Part shown: in pieces, positions 1 through 12,339 of the stretch
How the letters are laid out: each line of letters begins with the position of its first letter
How positions within the stretch are numbered: position 1 is the stretch's first letter
Source: Polyodon spathula
Taxonomy: Eukaryota; Chordata; Actinopteri; Acipenseriformes; Polyodontidae
Length of the DNA stretch: 64,000 nucleotides
Direction: 5' to 3'
Assembly (NCBI RefSeq): GCF_017654505.1
Contig: NC_054538.1
Span: forward strand, 53,989,786 to 54,053,785
Position numbers and translations under genes: made by a program
The notes under the pieces: model-generated
What the model saw: the letters and a program-made list of their open reading frames with translations, nothing else
The model's database searches: none
What the model was told of the DNA's origin: nothing

Positions 1-546
1 GTGGCAGAGTGCAGCATAAGAAAGTCTATGGTCTTAATGGTCTTTTTATGGAGCTTGTCACAAGGATTTTCAAAAGCTCCTGATGTGGTGAAACTGTATT
101 CACAGGCTTGAGGAGAATGTCATTTAATTTAAACTTGTGTTGCCTCTTTAAGCATTTTTAAACTGTTCCTCTAAGTCAAAGCGGTTGGAGCCCATATTTT
201 CGACACTACCACAGACATTGTGTTTAAATTATCAACACACTTTAGGCTATTTGCCTGTACAATTGCTTTTCTTTGCCAGTGCACTTGCTTCAAAATGAGA
301 ATATTTTCAAACCCCTGTTAAAAGCTCTGACAATAAACATGTTTACTTAAACCACTTTACTGAGCAAACCCAAAAATGATTTTAAGATCAAATATGAAAG
401 CAAAGCAGATTTAACATTTTCTGAAAATGATAAAAAGTGAGAATTTACTCAAAAATGCTTTTTCACAAGTTTTGATAATATTTTTATGAGGACGGTTTGC
501 AGTTCTAAATTCATGTTATTTTAATGTGTTTTTTTTTTTCTTTTAG
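1..546 (+). other. crim1: crim1 intron (3' end) with acceptor site
   Basis: AT-rich noncoding DNA ending in a long pyrimidine tract and an AG at 545-546, a good splice acceptor for the exon that follows. On the minus strand around 60-115 there is a short stretch resembling the antisense exon-like ORF at 2726-2940 (see findings). Nothing else is recognised here. Confidence 0.8.
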
Positions 547-762
547 ACGACTCCAGTTCTCGGATGCCAGAGCTGAGCGACTCGTCTGTCTGCCATGCTC
601 CTGGGGGAGAGTATTTTGTGGAAGGGGAGACATGGAACATAGACTCCTGCACTCAGTGCACCTGCCACAGTGGAAGAGTACTTTGTGAAACCGAGGTCTG
701 TCCGCCCCTCCTCTGCCAGAACCCTATCAGAACACAGGACTCCTGCTGCCCACAGTGTCCAG
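547..762 (+). CDS. crim1: crim1 exon: VWC domain 4 (partial gene)
   Basis: Internal coding exon of 216 nt, phase 1 to phase 1, between a polypyrimidine-AG acceptor (545-546) and a donor read as AG|GTAAGA (GT at 763-764). It encodes about 72 residues with the ten-cysteine spacing of a chordin-type VWC repeat: VC, DSC, QC, TC, LC, VC, LC, SCC, QC. Residues such as GGEYFVEGETWNIDSCTQC are nearly identical to the vertebrate CRIM1 repeat as I remember it. VWC repeats of CRIM1 bind BMP ligands in the secretory pathway and at the cell surface. The preceding exons (signal peptide, IGFBP motif, first VWC repeats, antistasin-like repeats) are outside the window. The identification is firm; the repeat number is from memory of the human protein. 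Confidence 0.95.
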
Positions 763-789
763 GTAAGAAACACATATATAATACTTTAA

Positions 790-1835
790 CCCTTCCACTA
801 TGGTGAAAAATTCTACCTGTTTGAGGTCTGACTGACATAGCCTGACTTTCGACTTGCTGTGTCAGGACAAATCCACCAAAACCACTGAAAGTCTGAAGAT
901 TATTAAGAGAATAACATTTTCATTCTATGTTGAAATATACCCTATAATTACCTATTTCGAATGTAAAACAATGTTTTAAAATGTACTCAAATACATTTAT
1001 TTAGAAATGTCCTCATAAGTTTAATCTAATGATCTCCTACCTAAACTGTAAAATGATCAGTGGCATCCACAACCCTAAAGAACTGGAATCATAAAGAATT
1101 TTATTCAAAATTCAAAATTGTTTGATGGGTGAGCAAATGTAAAGAAGTTTGCCGACTGATAGATCTATCAACTCATCAACATCTTCTGTAAAAAAAATAA
1201 ATAATGATTTGGTAAGCATTCTTGGTTTATTTAAAGCAATTTAGTACGCTCTCTGGTAATGCTGCAGTTTAAAATTATAACTGAATAATCGAAACTGAAA
1301 GCTAAGATACTAATCTCTATTGGCTCGGGGCTTTAGTGATTTGGATTGGCAAGTCACCCCTAAAGTTTATTCTTTGAATATTTCACTACAGTTAATATTT
1401 ACAGTTATCTGTAATATACAGATAATTATTTATTTTTGGTTTTGTGGACATTTTGGACGATTTAGTATGATTTCTGGTAATCTTGTACTTGTGACCGCTG
1501 AATCTACTGACAGAAAACAAAAAAAAGTAAAATTCACTCATTCACATTACGTTGTGTAATCCGATCATATGCAATCACGCAATCGATCACATACAGTCAC
1601 GGCTGCATGCGATCGGATTGCACCGAAATTGCATAGTGTATTGTGGCCTTAACTTAACTTTTGTTGTAAAAGTATATAAAACCATCCCTGATTGGTTGTT
1701 GAAGCCTTTTTGGAGATGTCATTCATTTGGTAAGCAACCAATGGTTGTTTAAAAAGGCTTAAAATGGGCGTATAATGTCTCTATTACATCACCGTTCATA
1801 CATGAACAATTTCTAGTGGTGCCGTAGTGGAAGGG
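790..1835. mobile_element. piggyBac-like non-autonomous element, family A
   Basis: Bounded by TTAA at 786-789 and TTAA at 1836-1839. The outermost bases are inverted repeats: CCCTTCCACTATGGTG at the left and, as reverse complement, CCCTTCCACTACGGCACC at the right. TTAA duplications with CCCT-type ends are typical of the piggyBac superfamily. No long ORF is present, so it is a MITE-like derivative of about 1.05 kb. An imperfect hairpin near 1557-1620 lies inside it. Confidence 0.65.
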
Positions 1836-1839
1836 TTAA

Positions 1840-2415
1840 CCCTTTCCGGTCCAATGTCGGACCTTGTCCGACATCAACAAAAAGATGCCAAGCACAGGTC
1901 TCTGGTCGTTTTTTCTCCAGAAAAAAACGAGAAAACCTTTCAATGGCCAAGTGAGACCGATAGGAGCCAAGAGAAGCTGAAAAAGGGGGCAGATCTGAGC
2001 AATACACAGAGGCCCTGCACCACTGACCTTACACAGACATAAAAAAAAAGATGGCTGCTTCCGCATCCAGCGCTCAAAGAATATCACAGACATTTGCAGA
2101 GCTTTTTGATATGTTATAGTAATAAAATAATGACTTGAATAGCATTATTGAGGAGTTATTAAACAAGTGATCAGGAGAGGATTCATCAGTATGCACTATT
2201 ATGAAGAGGTATGTGATAAATACAGTGAACAAGGGGTGGGGCTTGGCTGGAGATGCAGTACTGAGTGTCCTGTTGATATGAAGTGCCTTTTAAACCTGTT
2301 TTACTGTGGGAAAAAAAAACAACTTTTAACCAGCATGTGTAAAGTAAACAGCACGTGTGAAAATAAACTAGACCTAACACGCCTGACAGGTGCTGAATAA
2401 ATGGTCTGCTAAGGG
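1840..2415. mobile_element. piggyBac-like MITE, family B
   Basis: About 576 bp between TTAA 1836-1839 (shared with the previous element) and TTAA 2416-2419. Ends are CCCTTTCCGGTCC at the left and CCCTTAGCAGACC (reverse complement) at the right. The same family appears at 30034-30431, where the matching end reads CCCTTTGCGGTCC, and as a right-end fragment at 63776-63858. No transposase is encoded. Confidence 0.7.
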
Positions 2416-2725
2416 TTAAGACAGGAAATATACCAGATTTTCTAAAAAAAAACTGATTTGGCTAAAGTAATAGAAGACTGAAGGGCTATACTAAGACCAT
2501 GTTACCTTTCAATTTCTGGTGTTAATACTCTTTACAGTACAACATTTCTGGTGTTAAATTTGACTTCTGTCCCTCAGTTGTCATTGTCTGGGCTTTTCCC
2601 AGAGCTGGTTGGCAGGAGGTAGGAGGCCTTGCACTGACTTCACTAGTCAAAGATATTTCTACTTCATGAAATTAAACTTTTACACCATAGGGAAAACTGT
2701 AGATAACCTGTTTTAAAGCTCTAAC
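2416..2725. other. intron, nothing recognised
   Basis: AT-rich intronic DNA after the piggyBac pair. No ORF with family resemblance, no RNA gene and no clear repeat was seen. Confidence 0.5.
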
Positions 2726-2940
2726 CTGTGGTTTCCGAAAAGCTCCAGTTGTAGTGAAAATGTACTCAATCACACAGCAGACATGATGGGCCGTGTTAGC
2801 TTTGTCAGGAGCAATTAGAATGACTAATCTACCTGTGGTCATGTTAACAGCCAAACACACACCCGCAGATTGGTTTGCAGTAATTATGAGGTCTTGTCCA
2901 TGGAATCGTGTAACTTCCACCTGAATAGAACCACCCATTC
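2726..2940 (-). other. antisense exon-like ORF of unknown identity
   Basis: On the minus strand an open frame runs through this interval and a little beyond (2672-2977, 101 codons). It is flanked by plausible splice signals: acceptor ...CACATTTTAG just before 2940 and donor CACAG|GTTAGA after 2726. As an exon it would be 215 nt, phase 1 to phase 0, about 71 residues, including VEVTRFHGQDLIITA and EYIFTTTGAFRKPQ. I do not recognise the family. It lacks the usual LINE or transposase motifs. A related stretch occurs on the minus strand near 60-115. It could be a pseudogene exon, an exon of a nested gene, or part of an old repeat. Confidence 0.3.
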
Positions 2941-3879
<939 letters not shown>

Positions 3880-3881
<2 letters not shown>

Positions 3882-4100
3882 ACATCAGTGTTTGACTATA
3901 TATATACGATTGACATTTGATATATGTACATCAATGTGTGATGTATATGGATTGATATTTTATATGTGTGTGTGTGTATATATTTATATCAATGTTTGAT
4001 ATATATGGATTGATGATTTTTGGTATATATACGTCAATGTTTAATATATATATATGTATTTAATGTATCTATAATGCAGATATACGAGAGTATTTACTTG
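3880..4100. repeat. degenerate TA-rich minisatellite-like block
   Basis: Variants of a unit like ATCAATGTTTGATATATATGG recur three or four times between about 3885 and 4060. The inverse of the same motif recurs at 4758-4822, on the far side of the foldback element, so the two blocks form a loose inverted pair. The next 350 bases contain nothing recognised. Confidence 0.55.
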
Positions 4101-4456
4101 AATTACAGATGCATTTGTGATGCGGCATAGGCTTACTTTGATTTGAACTGTTTAGAACGCAGATGTCTTGAAGATCATCGTCATACTGTACTTGCATTTC
4201 TTATTCGCTCTTCATACACTACCCATACCAAATGTATATTTTACAGATACCTTAAATCGGAACTTGCTGCCCACATAAATAATATAATAATTATAATATA
4301 AGGTAAAATCAATATAATGCAATTGCTCATTTTTGTTCTTCTTGCCTTTTGATGTTTCTGCGATTTTTCATACTGAAGCACATCATTCCATGTTCAACAT
4401 TAAAATCAGTCCAGCTTGCAGAACGTGTGTTCTTTTCCAATCTTTCCTTCAGCTGT

Positions 4457-4654
4457 AAAACTAAAGGTTGTAGTTAGGGTGGCCATCTGTCTCCAGATTT
4501 ACTGGACGCTTTGAGACAGAACGGGATTTCAAACTTTCTCTAATTTACACATCAGTTACTCTCCGTTTAAAAGGAATTTTGAAAATCAGTTCTCTCTGAA
4601 AGCATCCAGTAAATCTGGAGTCAGATGGCCCCCTAACTACAACCTTTAGTTTTT
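4457..4654. mobile_element. foldback/MITE with long terminal inverted repeats
   Basis: The left arm (about 4457-4525, beginning AAAACTAAAGGTTGTAGTTA) is matched in reverse by the right arm (about 4585-4654). They pair over roughly 65-70 bp with only scattered mismatches, leaving a loop of about 60 bp. The total of about 198 bp with no coding capacity fits a MITE. A T-run follows the right end and no clear target duplication was found, so the superfamily is open. Confidence 0.7.
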
Positions 4655-4817
4655 TTTTTTTTTTTTTGTTTATATTTTTGTGTGTTTTTATTTTGTTGTT
4701 GATGCTATGCAGCGGTTCACAAATACTCCTATTATTCCTTACAGATTGGGAGTTTAATTTATATATATCAAACATTGATGTATGTATACAGTATATATCA
4801 AATATCAATCCATATAT

Positions 4818-4821
<4 letters not shown>

Positions 4822-4850
<29 letters not shown>
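4822..4850. repeat. (GT)n microsatellite beside Tc1 left end
   Basis: About 14 GT units immediately left of the Tc1 terminus. Dinucleotide tracts also abut the two right-end copies (7722-7809 and 9591-9757). Confidence 0.9.
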
Positions 4851-4855
<5 letters not shown>

Positions 4856-5079
4856 CAGTGCCTTGCAAAAGTATTCAGACCCCTGACCAATTCTCTCATA
4901 TTACTGAATTACAAATGGTACATTGAAATTTCATTCTGTTTGATATTTTTTTTAAAACACTGAAACTCAGAATCAATTATTGTAAGGTGACATTGGTTTT
5001 ATGTTGGGAAATATTTTTAAGAAAAATAAAAAAAACTGAAATATCTTGCTTGCATAAGCATTCAACCCCCACACATTTA

Positions 5080-7112
5080 ATATTTGGTAGAGCCACCTTT
5101 CACTGCAATAACAGCTATAAGTCTTTTGGGGTAAGTATGTATCAGCTTTGCACACAGTGTCGGAGTGATTTTGGCCCATTCTTCTTGGCAGATTTGCTCC
5201 AGGTTGTTCAGGTTGGTTGGACGACGCTTGTGGACCGCACTTTTTAAATAGTGCCTGTGAGGCGAGAGTGTATTAAATGGAATGTCCAGACAGTAATTTA
5301 TGTGTACAGAAATAAAAGAATTTATTTTTATTCTCTATACACAACAAAAGGATTAAATAACAAAAGAAAACAAAATGGTGTGAGGGAAGGAGTGCAGGGG
5401 TGAGATCCAAAACAAACTGTGATGACTCGTCTTTAATTGTCTTCGTGGCGACCCATACATAAACAAAAAAAAGACAAAAGAAATGTTAGTGTTTTAAAAA
5501 TCCCGCTGCACCAAACCAGTCTCTCCCTTCACCCGTTACTCCTCCTACTTTACTTTCGGACCAACCCCGAACACAGTAGTACGTTCCCTTTAGTATGTAA
5601 TGTCCCGCCTCTGTAGTCAGTGGAACACCAATCCCCAACCGACACGTGTCCTTATCCTTCACTTGACTCCAGTGGCTGGAAGTTACATACTCGTACTTCC
5701 GCCCCTCACCAAGGTGCCGCCCCTCAAAAGATGACTTTTGCCATGGTCACGAGATCTTGGTAAGGGAAGTCCCGAGTTGGTTTGATGCCATCTACTGTCG
5801 GGAGGCTGAATCACAGACCGAAAACCCTTTGACTCATCACATATCCCACCCCTCAGAGTGGAGCCGAAGGAACACTCGGAAACCTCTAACCCTTCCCTTT
5901 TCCCTCCCTCCCGGGAAAAAAAATCAGCATTTTGATGTAACTTACCCGCACGATACCTTATTTGAAAGGCGAAGGGTTGGAGGGCCAGGTACCACCGCGT
6001 AATCCTAGCGTTTGAATCCTTCATCGTGTCTAACCACTTTAAAGAAGCGTGATCTGTGATGAGTACAAAGGGTCGTCCCAGAAGATAGTATTTTAAAGAT
6101 TCCACTGCCCATTTCACTGCCAGGCATTCTTTCTCTACTACCGAATACCTCTGTTCTCTGGGCAGTAACTTCCGACTGATGTATAGTATCGGGTGTTCTA
6201 CACCATCTCTCTCCTGGGACAGAACCGCCCCCAGACCAGTCTGCGATGCATCGGGAGGCTGAATCACAGACCGAAAACCCTTTGACTCATCACAGTGCCA
6301 CAGATTCTCAATGGGATTGAGATCAGGACTTTGACTGGGCCACTGTAGGACATTCACCTTTTTGTTCTTGAGCCACTCCAATGTTGCTTTGGCCTTGTGC
6401 TTGGGATCATTGCCCTGCTGAAAGGTGAATTTCCTCCCAAGCTTCAGTTTTTTAGCAGACTGAAGCAGATTCTCTTGCAGTATTTTCCTGTATTTTGCTC
6501 CATTTTGTAACAAGATGCCCAGTTCCTGCTGATAAGAAGCATCCCCACAGCATGATGCTGCCACCACCGTACTTCACATTAGGGATGGTGTGTCTTGAGG
6601 CATGGGCAGTGTTAGGTTTGCGCCACACATAGCGCTTTGAGTTTTGGCCAAAAAGCTCTATCTTGGTCTCATCTGACCACAAAACCTTTTCCCACATCAC
6701 AGCTGGGTCACTCTCATGCTTTCTGGCAAATTCCAGACGTGCTTTCAGATGGTATTTTTTGAATAACGGCTTCTTTCTTGCCACCCTCCCATACAGGCCA
6801 GTGTTATGCAGAGCTCTTGATATGGTTGACTGGTGCACCATTACTCCACTCCCAGCCACTGAACTCTGTAGCTCCTTCAAAGTGATTGTTGGCCTCTGTG
6901 TGGCTTCTCTCACAAGTCTCTTTCTTGTTTGAGTGCTGAGTTCTGAGGGACAGCCTTTTCTTGGCAGTGCCTGGGTGTTGTGATGCAGCTTCCACTTCCT
7001 GATTATTGATCCAACTGTGCTCACTGGGATATCCAAACACTTGGATATTATTTTGTACCCTTTCCCTAATCTATGCATTTGTATTACTTTATCTCTAAAC
7101 CATTTTCGACAT
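5080..7112 (-). pseudogene. Tc1 transposase, split and frameshifted
   Basis: Read on the minus strand, it begins near 7112 with the helix-turn-helix region (RDKVIQMHRLGKGYKIISK, then TVGSIIRKWKLHHNT). It continues through the first catalytic block (WSDETKIELFG, near 6660) and GGGSIMLWGCF, then shifts frame between about 6520 and 6570. The next frame carries FQQGNDPKHKAKATLEWLKN and the third catalytic block SQSPDLNPIENLWH, ending at about 6300 where the LTR element interrupts. The C-terminus resumes at about 5250-5080 (AVHKRRPTNLNNLEQICQEE). The usual DND of the middle catalytic block reads GND. A LINE has replaced the N-terminal start. It cannot make an active enzyme. Confidence 0.9.
5256..6294 (-). 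mobile_element. internally deleted Gypsy-type LTR element inside Tc1
   Basis: Flanked by an exact 5-bp duplication GTGCC (5251-5255 and 6295-6299), starting TGTGAGGCG and ending CATCACA on the + strand. In its own direction (minus) it starts with only the first 44 bp of the LTR (6294-6251), then pol RNase H (about 6250-5900), a purine-rich tract (GAGGGGTGGGATA) and a complete 3' LTR (5841-5256, about 586 bp). The 44-bp piece repeats 5798-5841. The RNase H region shows DASQTGLGAVLSQE, VVEKECLAVKWAVE and ITDHASLKWL. Everything between LTR base 44 and RNase H is missing, so it is non-autonomous. This explains why Tc1 and RNase H sequence share one long ORF. Confidence 0.8.
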
Positions 7113-7719
7113 GTTGTCAGAGCGAGAACTTGATCGCAGGTGTTGCGTCCTCGCCTGAAACCTGCCTGCTCGAGTATGAAGATTTGTTCCAGTCCCGGAC
7201 TGATTCCTTGCAGGATGAAATGCTCCAGTAGCTCGAAACACACCGAAAGTAGGGAAATTGGTCGATAGCTTCCAGCACTGAGGGGATCCTTGCCAGGCTT
7301 TAGAATGGCAATGATCTTCGCCTGTCGCCAAGTACACGGCATACTCTTCTCTCCGGTGTAAAATGCCACAAGCCATGCCTTTGCCTTTGGTCCGAGGTGC
7401 TTCAGGAATTCTGGCAGGATAATGCCATAACCTGCGGCTATTCCTGATTTGATGTTGCATACCACCTCCTCGAACTCCGTCGTTGTAAATGCCTCTAGAG
7501 GTTCCTGGTCAGGTTCACATAGCTTCTGGTTACAATACTGGCGCCACTCATCACGCACTTGACGTCGGTGTGATTTCTCCAGTGGTATAATTATATTATA
7601 ATAATAATTGATTTTCAGTGTTTAAAAATAAAATATCAAACAGAACGAAATTTCAATGTACCATTTGTAATTCGGTAATATGAGAGAATTGGTCAGGGGT
7701 CTGAATATTTTTGCAAGGC

Positions 7720-7813
<94 letters not shown>

Positions 7814-9190
7814 CAAAGTTGATATATTGCCTGTTTAGCACCCCATAAAAATATGGATTTATGGTTTGTTGTAATTAATTTGTCAGCCAAAATATTGAAA
7901 GGATTTTTATGCAGAACACTAAGGACCCAAATTCACGTTCCACTTGGAGTAGGTGAGAGGCAACAGTGTTTGGTTGAGCTTGTACTGGAGGCTGCTGGGC
8001 AGCTCCGAGTCATCGGATAAGGCGCCAGCTTTTTCGGCTGGAATGGGCGAAGTTCATAGATCCTACAGATTCTTCCCAGCGACTGCGTCTTGCAGAGTCG
8101 AGTGATTCAATCAAGCTATCGGCTACGTCTCGATCCTGAGATGTTTCGTAGTCTTCAAGGAGGGCCTGGTGCTCTTCATCCAAGCAGGGTGTGTAGACTG
8201 GCCTGCGGCCACGGGGAATAGACACACTGGCTGCCTTGAAGATGGCTCCTTGGAAATGGTGGTATGCTTCCTCGACTGGGATACAGCGCACTGGAATGGT
8301 CACAATACTCCGATCCAGTACCTCGCTGTACTTGTCCCAGTTTGCTTTGCGGAGGTTCCATCGTGTTTGAGGTGAGCTATGTATTGTCGGAAGCTGGAGT
8401 CCAAGGTGGATGAGCAGTGGTCTATGCTGACTATGAGGGAAATCTTCTGACACCATTTGAGATGCTGGCAAAGGGTGTTTACCAGTGGATGAGACCCAGC
8501 AGAGGTCTGGTGAGTAGTCCTGCCATCTAGCCAAGTGAAAGGTCCCGCGCTGCTTTGAGTCGTGGGTTAAGCTCAGGTCGTTGTTGGTTGCCCATTCGAC
8601 CAGTAATTCCCCATCATCGCTGGGGGCTGAGTAGCCCCAGTCAGGATGGTGACTATTGAAGTCGCCGACGTACACAGTAGGGGGGTTGAGTGACGGAAGC
8701 ATGCTGTTGACCCAGCTAGCACTGGGTGGTTTGTAGACGTTAGCGATTGTGTATCCTCCGACACTGATCACATCACAGAAACTTGAAGAAGAAACTGGAA
8801 CAGTGTCAGAGATGTCAGAACGCACATACATTGCACGGCCATATTTTGGGTCTGGAGTTGACAGGATTCGGTCGAAGCCTTCGATCGTGTAGTGTCCCAC
8901 TTTCTGGAGTGATACATGTGTCTCCTGGAGACAAATTATGTCAACATCATGACGATTGGCTAAGGTGCTGATGAGAGTTCATTTGGCTGCTGAGAGACCC
9001 TCAACGTTGAGTTGAAGAACTCAAAGAGCCGGTCTAATGGCTTGAGTCAGAGTCCGGCACGTTGGGGCCTGCTGTTGATGGTGGCACGTGACTGGGATTC
9101 ACTGCTGAATTTGGTCTGCGGGTTGGGTCCTTAGCTTCTCCAGTTTCGGCCGAGGCCTCAGCTGGGTACTGACAGGTGGCACGACGTGAA
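7113..9190 (-). mobile_element. jockey-like LINE fragment (endonuclease and RT)
   Basis: Minus-strand non-LTR retrotransposon inserted in the Tc1 5' region. From 9040 downward comes an APE-type endonuclease: LQLNVEGLSAAK, then DIICLQETHV (catalytic Glu), then YVGDFNSHHPDWG, then about 170 further residues to about 8010. After an interruption at about 7590-7942, the reverse transcriptase N-terminal part runs 7590-7113: DEWRQYCNQKLCEP, WRQAKIIAILKPGKDP, SYRPISLLSVCFELLE and QAGFRRGRNTCDQVLALTT. It stops there, before the YADD active-site block. Early frameshifts occur near 8970-9050. Wording such as LLSV and QAGFR favours the jockey/CR1 group, but the clade call is from memory. Confidence 0.75.
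7603..7942. repeat. duplicated Tc1 right end plus flank (copy 1)
   Basis: Nearly identical to 9472-9889: part of the Tc1 right inverted repeat ending at 7723, then (TG)n(TA)n (about 7722-7809), then about 130 bp of flanking DNA ending CACGTTCCA. It interrupts the LINE between its endonuclease and RT parts. The two copies differ mainly in microsatellite length and a few point changes. Confidence 0.85.
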
Positions 9191-9471
9191 CGTGGATCCA
9201 TTGCCACCCAGCCTTACCAATGATCCTTCAACAGTGGGGTGAATAATTTTTCAACAGTGGGGTTTTTATCCAGAAAAAGTGACAGTAACTTTAATGGTTC
9301 ACAGGTGGATGCCAATGGTAAGGTAATTGTGTCCTCGTTAGGGCAATTTCTTTCATCGGTGCAAACTGGGAGCTTCCACAGCACAGGGGTTGAATACTTA
9401 TGCAAGCAAGATATTTCAGATTTTTATTTTTCTTAAAAATATTTCCCAACATAAAACCAATGTCACCTTGC

Positions 9472-9889
<418 letters not shown>

Positions 9890-10661
9890 GTGGTAAAACT
9901 GGAGTTCAGATTGGGGGGAGTGTTATCACTACTCCAAACTTTACTCCTTGCTACCGGTGTATTTCACAAATGTCCAAGTGGTAGCTTTCCCATGGTGTTT
10001 GATCAGCTCTCATTAATAATTTATTTGGGTTAATACAACCTTTTTTTTACCATTTTCTGCATCATTAAACTAGCAAACTTGTTGAAAGCATATGACAAAA
10101 TGTACATCTCTGCTAGAATCACTTTCTCTATTTCATTGCTGTAAGCATAACTGTTAAGAGACTTATAAGAAGGCACTGCACATCGTTCAGTGTTGTTGTT
10201 GCTGTTCTGGTTGCCATGGTTCTTGTGTATCGCTGTGAAGCTGGCAGAGCGGTGGTTTCTGGTGCGAGAGAGCATCCGATATAAACGATTACTGGAACCA
10301 AGAACAGGTGGTCGATTAATGGTTAAATAAAAGCACAGATATCATTGGGAGGAATTTAAAGTGGTCACTTAGACCAGGTGGCCGCTAAATAATGGTGCTC
10401 ACATGAGCAGGTTTGACTGTAAATCCCCAACCAGCATTTAATGTTACCTAAACAAAGGTCCAAGCAGTTAATGCAATAATGAATGCGATGAATGAATGAA
10501 ATTTGCACAGCAGCACTGCAAAATAACTTGCTATCTTTATAACTCTTTAGTAGTTCAAGCTGAAGGGAGTTCTTGTGGTAACCATAGTGATACAAATACC
10601 ACAAAACCTTTAGAGAACAAAATTCCTATTTGGTCATTAATTTCAAACCTCTTCATTTCAG
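9890..10661. other. intron, possible Tigger/pogo-like end
   Basis: Mostly unassigned. Near 10410-10424 the sequence GCAGGTTTGACTGTA resembles the reverse of a TACAGTCAAACCTG end seen in pogo/Tigger-type elements. No partner end or transposase was found. The acceptor TTCATTTCAG closes the intron at 10661. Confidence 0.35.
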
Positions 10662-10883
10662 ATGAGCCCTTCCTGCCCTTGTCACCTAGCAACGAGAGCA
10701 TGCCAGGCTACTGCAAGAATGAGGAAGGGGACATCTTCCTGGCGGCCGAGTCATGGAAGCCTAATGTTTGCACCAGCTGTGTCTGCCAGGACGGGGCAAT
10801 CAGTTGCTTCTCAGAGTCCTGCCCTCCAGTGGCTTGTGCTCGGCCTGTTCTGAGGAAAGGCCAGTGCTGCCCCTATTGTCTTG
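10662..10883 (+). CDS. crim1: crim1 exon: VWC domain 5
   Basis: 222-nt exon, phase 1 to phase 1, with acceptor TTTCAG at 10661 and donor TTG|GTAAGT at 10884. It encodes DEPFLPLSPSNESMPG followed by a VWC repeat: YCKNEEGDIFLAAESWKP, CTSCVC, ISCFSESCPPVAC, RPVLRKGQCCPYC. All ten cysteines of the fold are present. The split codon joins in frame with the previous exon (G + AT). An upstream in-frame ATG exists in the intron, but the splice acceptor, not that ATG, defines the exon start. Like the neighbouring exons it encodes one extracellular ligand-binding module. Confidence 0.95.
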
Positions 10884-11379
10884 GTAAGTCCTGTTTAGAT
10901 ATTAGGGTGTGCGGATGTTGCTGTCCACAGAGAAACACAAGCCTCACTAGGGCTGTAACAATTCATTGTGTATCGATGAATTGTGATACTTTCACATGAC
11001 ACAGCATATCATAAGAGGCGTGCATAGAGATACAAATGATACACATTAAACAGCGTCTTGTAGAACATTACATGCTCCCATATCTCGTTTAGAATTGTTA
11101 AAAAAAATAACCTTCCATTAAAAATTGCTTTATCTTATTAATATTCATACAAATTAGCCCATCAGGACCATTTCGCAAGGTCATCCACAGCAGAGAACAG
11201 TTAAAAGATGTACTATACTTGACAAACTGGTAGATGATGGCAATATGTGAATGTCAGCTATTGTCATTAAATAGTGTAGAGGTGCTGAAGGGTTCACTCA
11301 CATGTAGACACCAAGGTTAGAATGCCACTTGGAGGGAGACTAGTGTGACTGGAGTAAGGTTGTTGACAGTCCCATTGAA
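10884..11379. other. intron, nothing recognised
   Basis: Noncoding, no family recognised. Confidence 0.5.
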
Positions 11380-11760
11380 ATAAAGGAATGAGCTACAGAT
11401 GGACTGAAAGAACTGAATCTGTTTAGCCTTGAGAACAAAGCAGAATTGGGGGGGGCATGATTGAAGTCTTTAAAATCTTAAAAGGAGCTGACATAGTTCA
11501 CCTTAATCAGTACTTCAAACACAGTACAGAAACCAAGACCAGATAAGTCGAAATAGACTTAGGACAGAGGAAAGGAGACACATCTGCACACAGAGAGTGG
11601 TGAGGGATGATGGATTAACTAGTCATGTTGAGGCAGAATCACTTGGATCCTTTAAGATCCAACTTGACAGTGTTTTGAGAAGTCAGCTTCTAGGAACCGG
11701 ATGAGCTTAGATGGACAGAATGGCCACCTTTCATTCGTAAATTTTCTGATGTCCTTACAA
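11380..11760 (+). mobile_element. LINE 3' end (CR1/L2-type tail)
   Basis: The conceptual frame reads like the common 3' segment of CR1/L2-group elements: ELNLFSLENKAELGG, then MIEVFKILKGADIV, then a stretch ending DRMATFHS. The DNA ends in GATGTCCTTA. A related copy with a clearer tail is at 60300-60512. 5' truncation is typical of LINE insertion. The clade is uncertain. Confidence 0.6.
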
Positions 11761-12339
11761 GGGCTAAGCCTGCTTTTTCTGAAGGAAATATTTCAACCAC
11801 TGCTAAGTTATTCCTTGAAACCCTTTGTCAACTAATGTAAACTTAGTACAGTGCTACACCATTATAACTTAACATGTTATAGTGTGGAATCACTTATTAC
11901 ACGGTAAGGTCATGGCTCCCGTTTCCCCCATAATTCAGTTTGACTCGCAAACTTTGGGTGAACGTTCCAGATACTTTAAATGATCCTGGTGATGTTATCG
12001 TGAGTTATGCTTGTATAAATTGTAATACAAACTCCAAAAAAGAAAAGAAAACCTACACACTGTGATTTAGTTGTATTGTTATTTTTACATTACCATATTT
12101 CAGCTTATTTAAGTTGAAACTGGGACATATTGTAAAGCTCCCACTGAATTTTAATTTTCTTTTTCTAACAGTAAAAACTAACTGTCCGTTAATGTTACAA
12201 AATAAGCATGAAACAATACAAGTGTGTATAACTATCCTTGATCTGTGTTATTTATTTATATTTTTTATTATAAAAAATATACAATTTAAACTTTAAACTG
12301 GTGGAATAGCAGTTTCTATATACTGTATATATTGTAAGG
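11761..12339. other. intron, possible pogo-like MITE
   Basis: At 11848 the sequence TACAGTGCTACACCATTATAAC looks like a Tigger/pogo-type terminus, but no matching inverted end was found. The rest is unassigned AT-rich DNA. Confidence 0.3.

Noticed and set aside
5683..6567. A 294-residue ORF as a fused transposase-RNase H gene
   Set aside because: The fusion coincides exactly with an LTR insertion bordered by GTGCC duplications inside Tc1. It is a chance read-through, not a gene.
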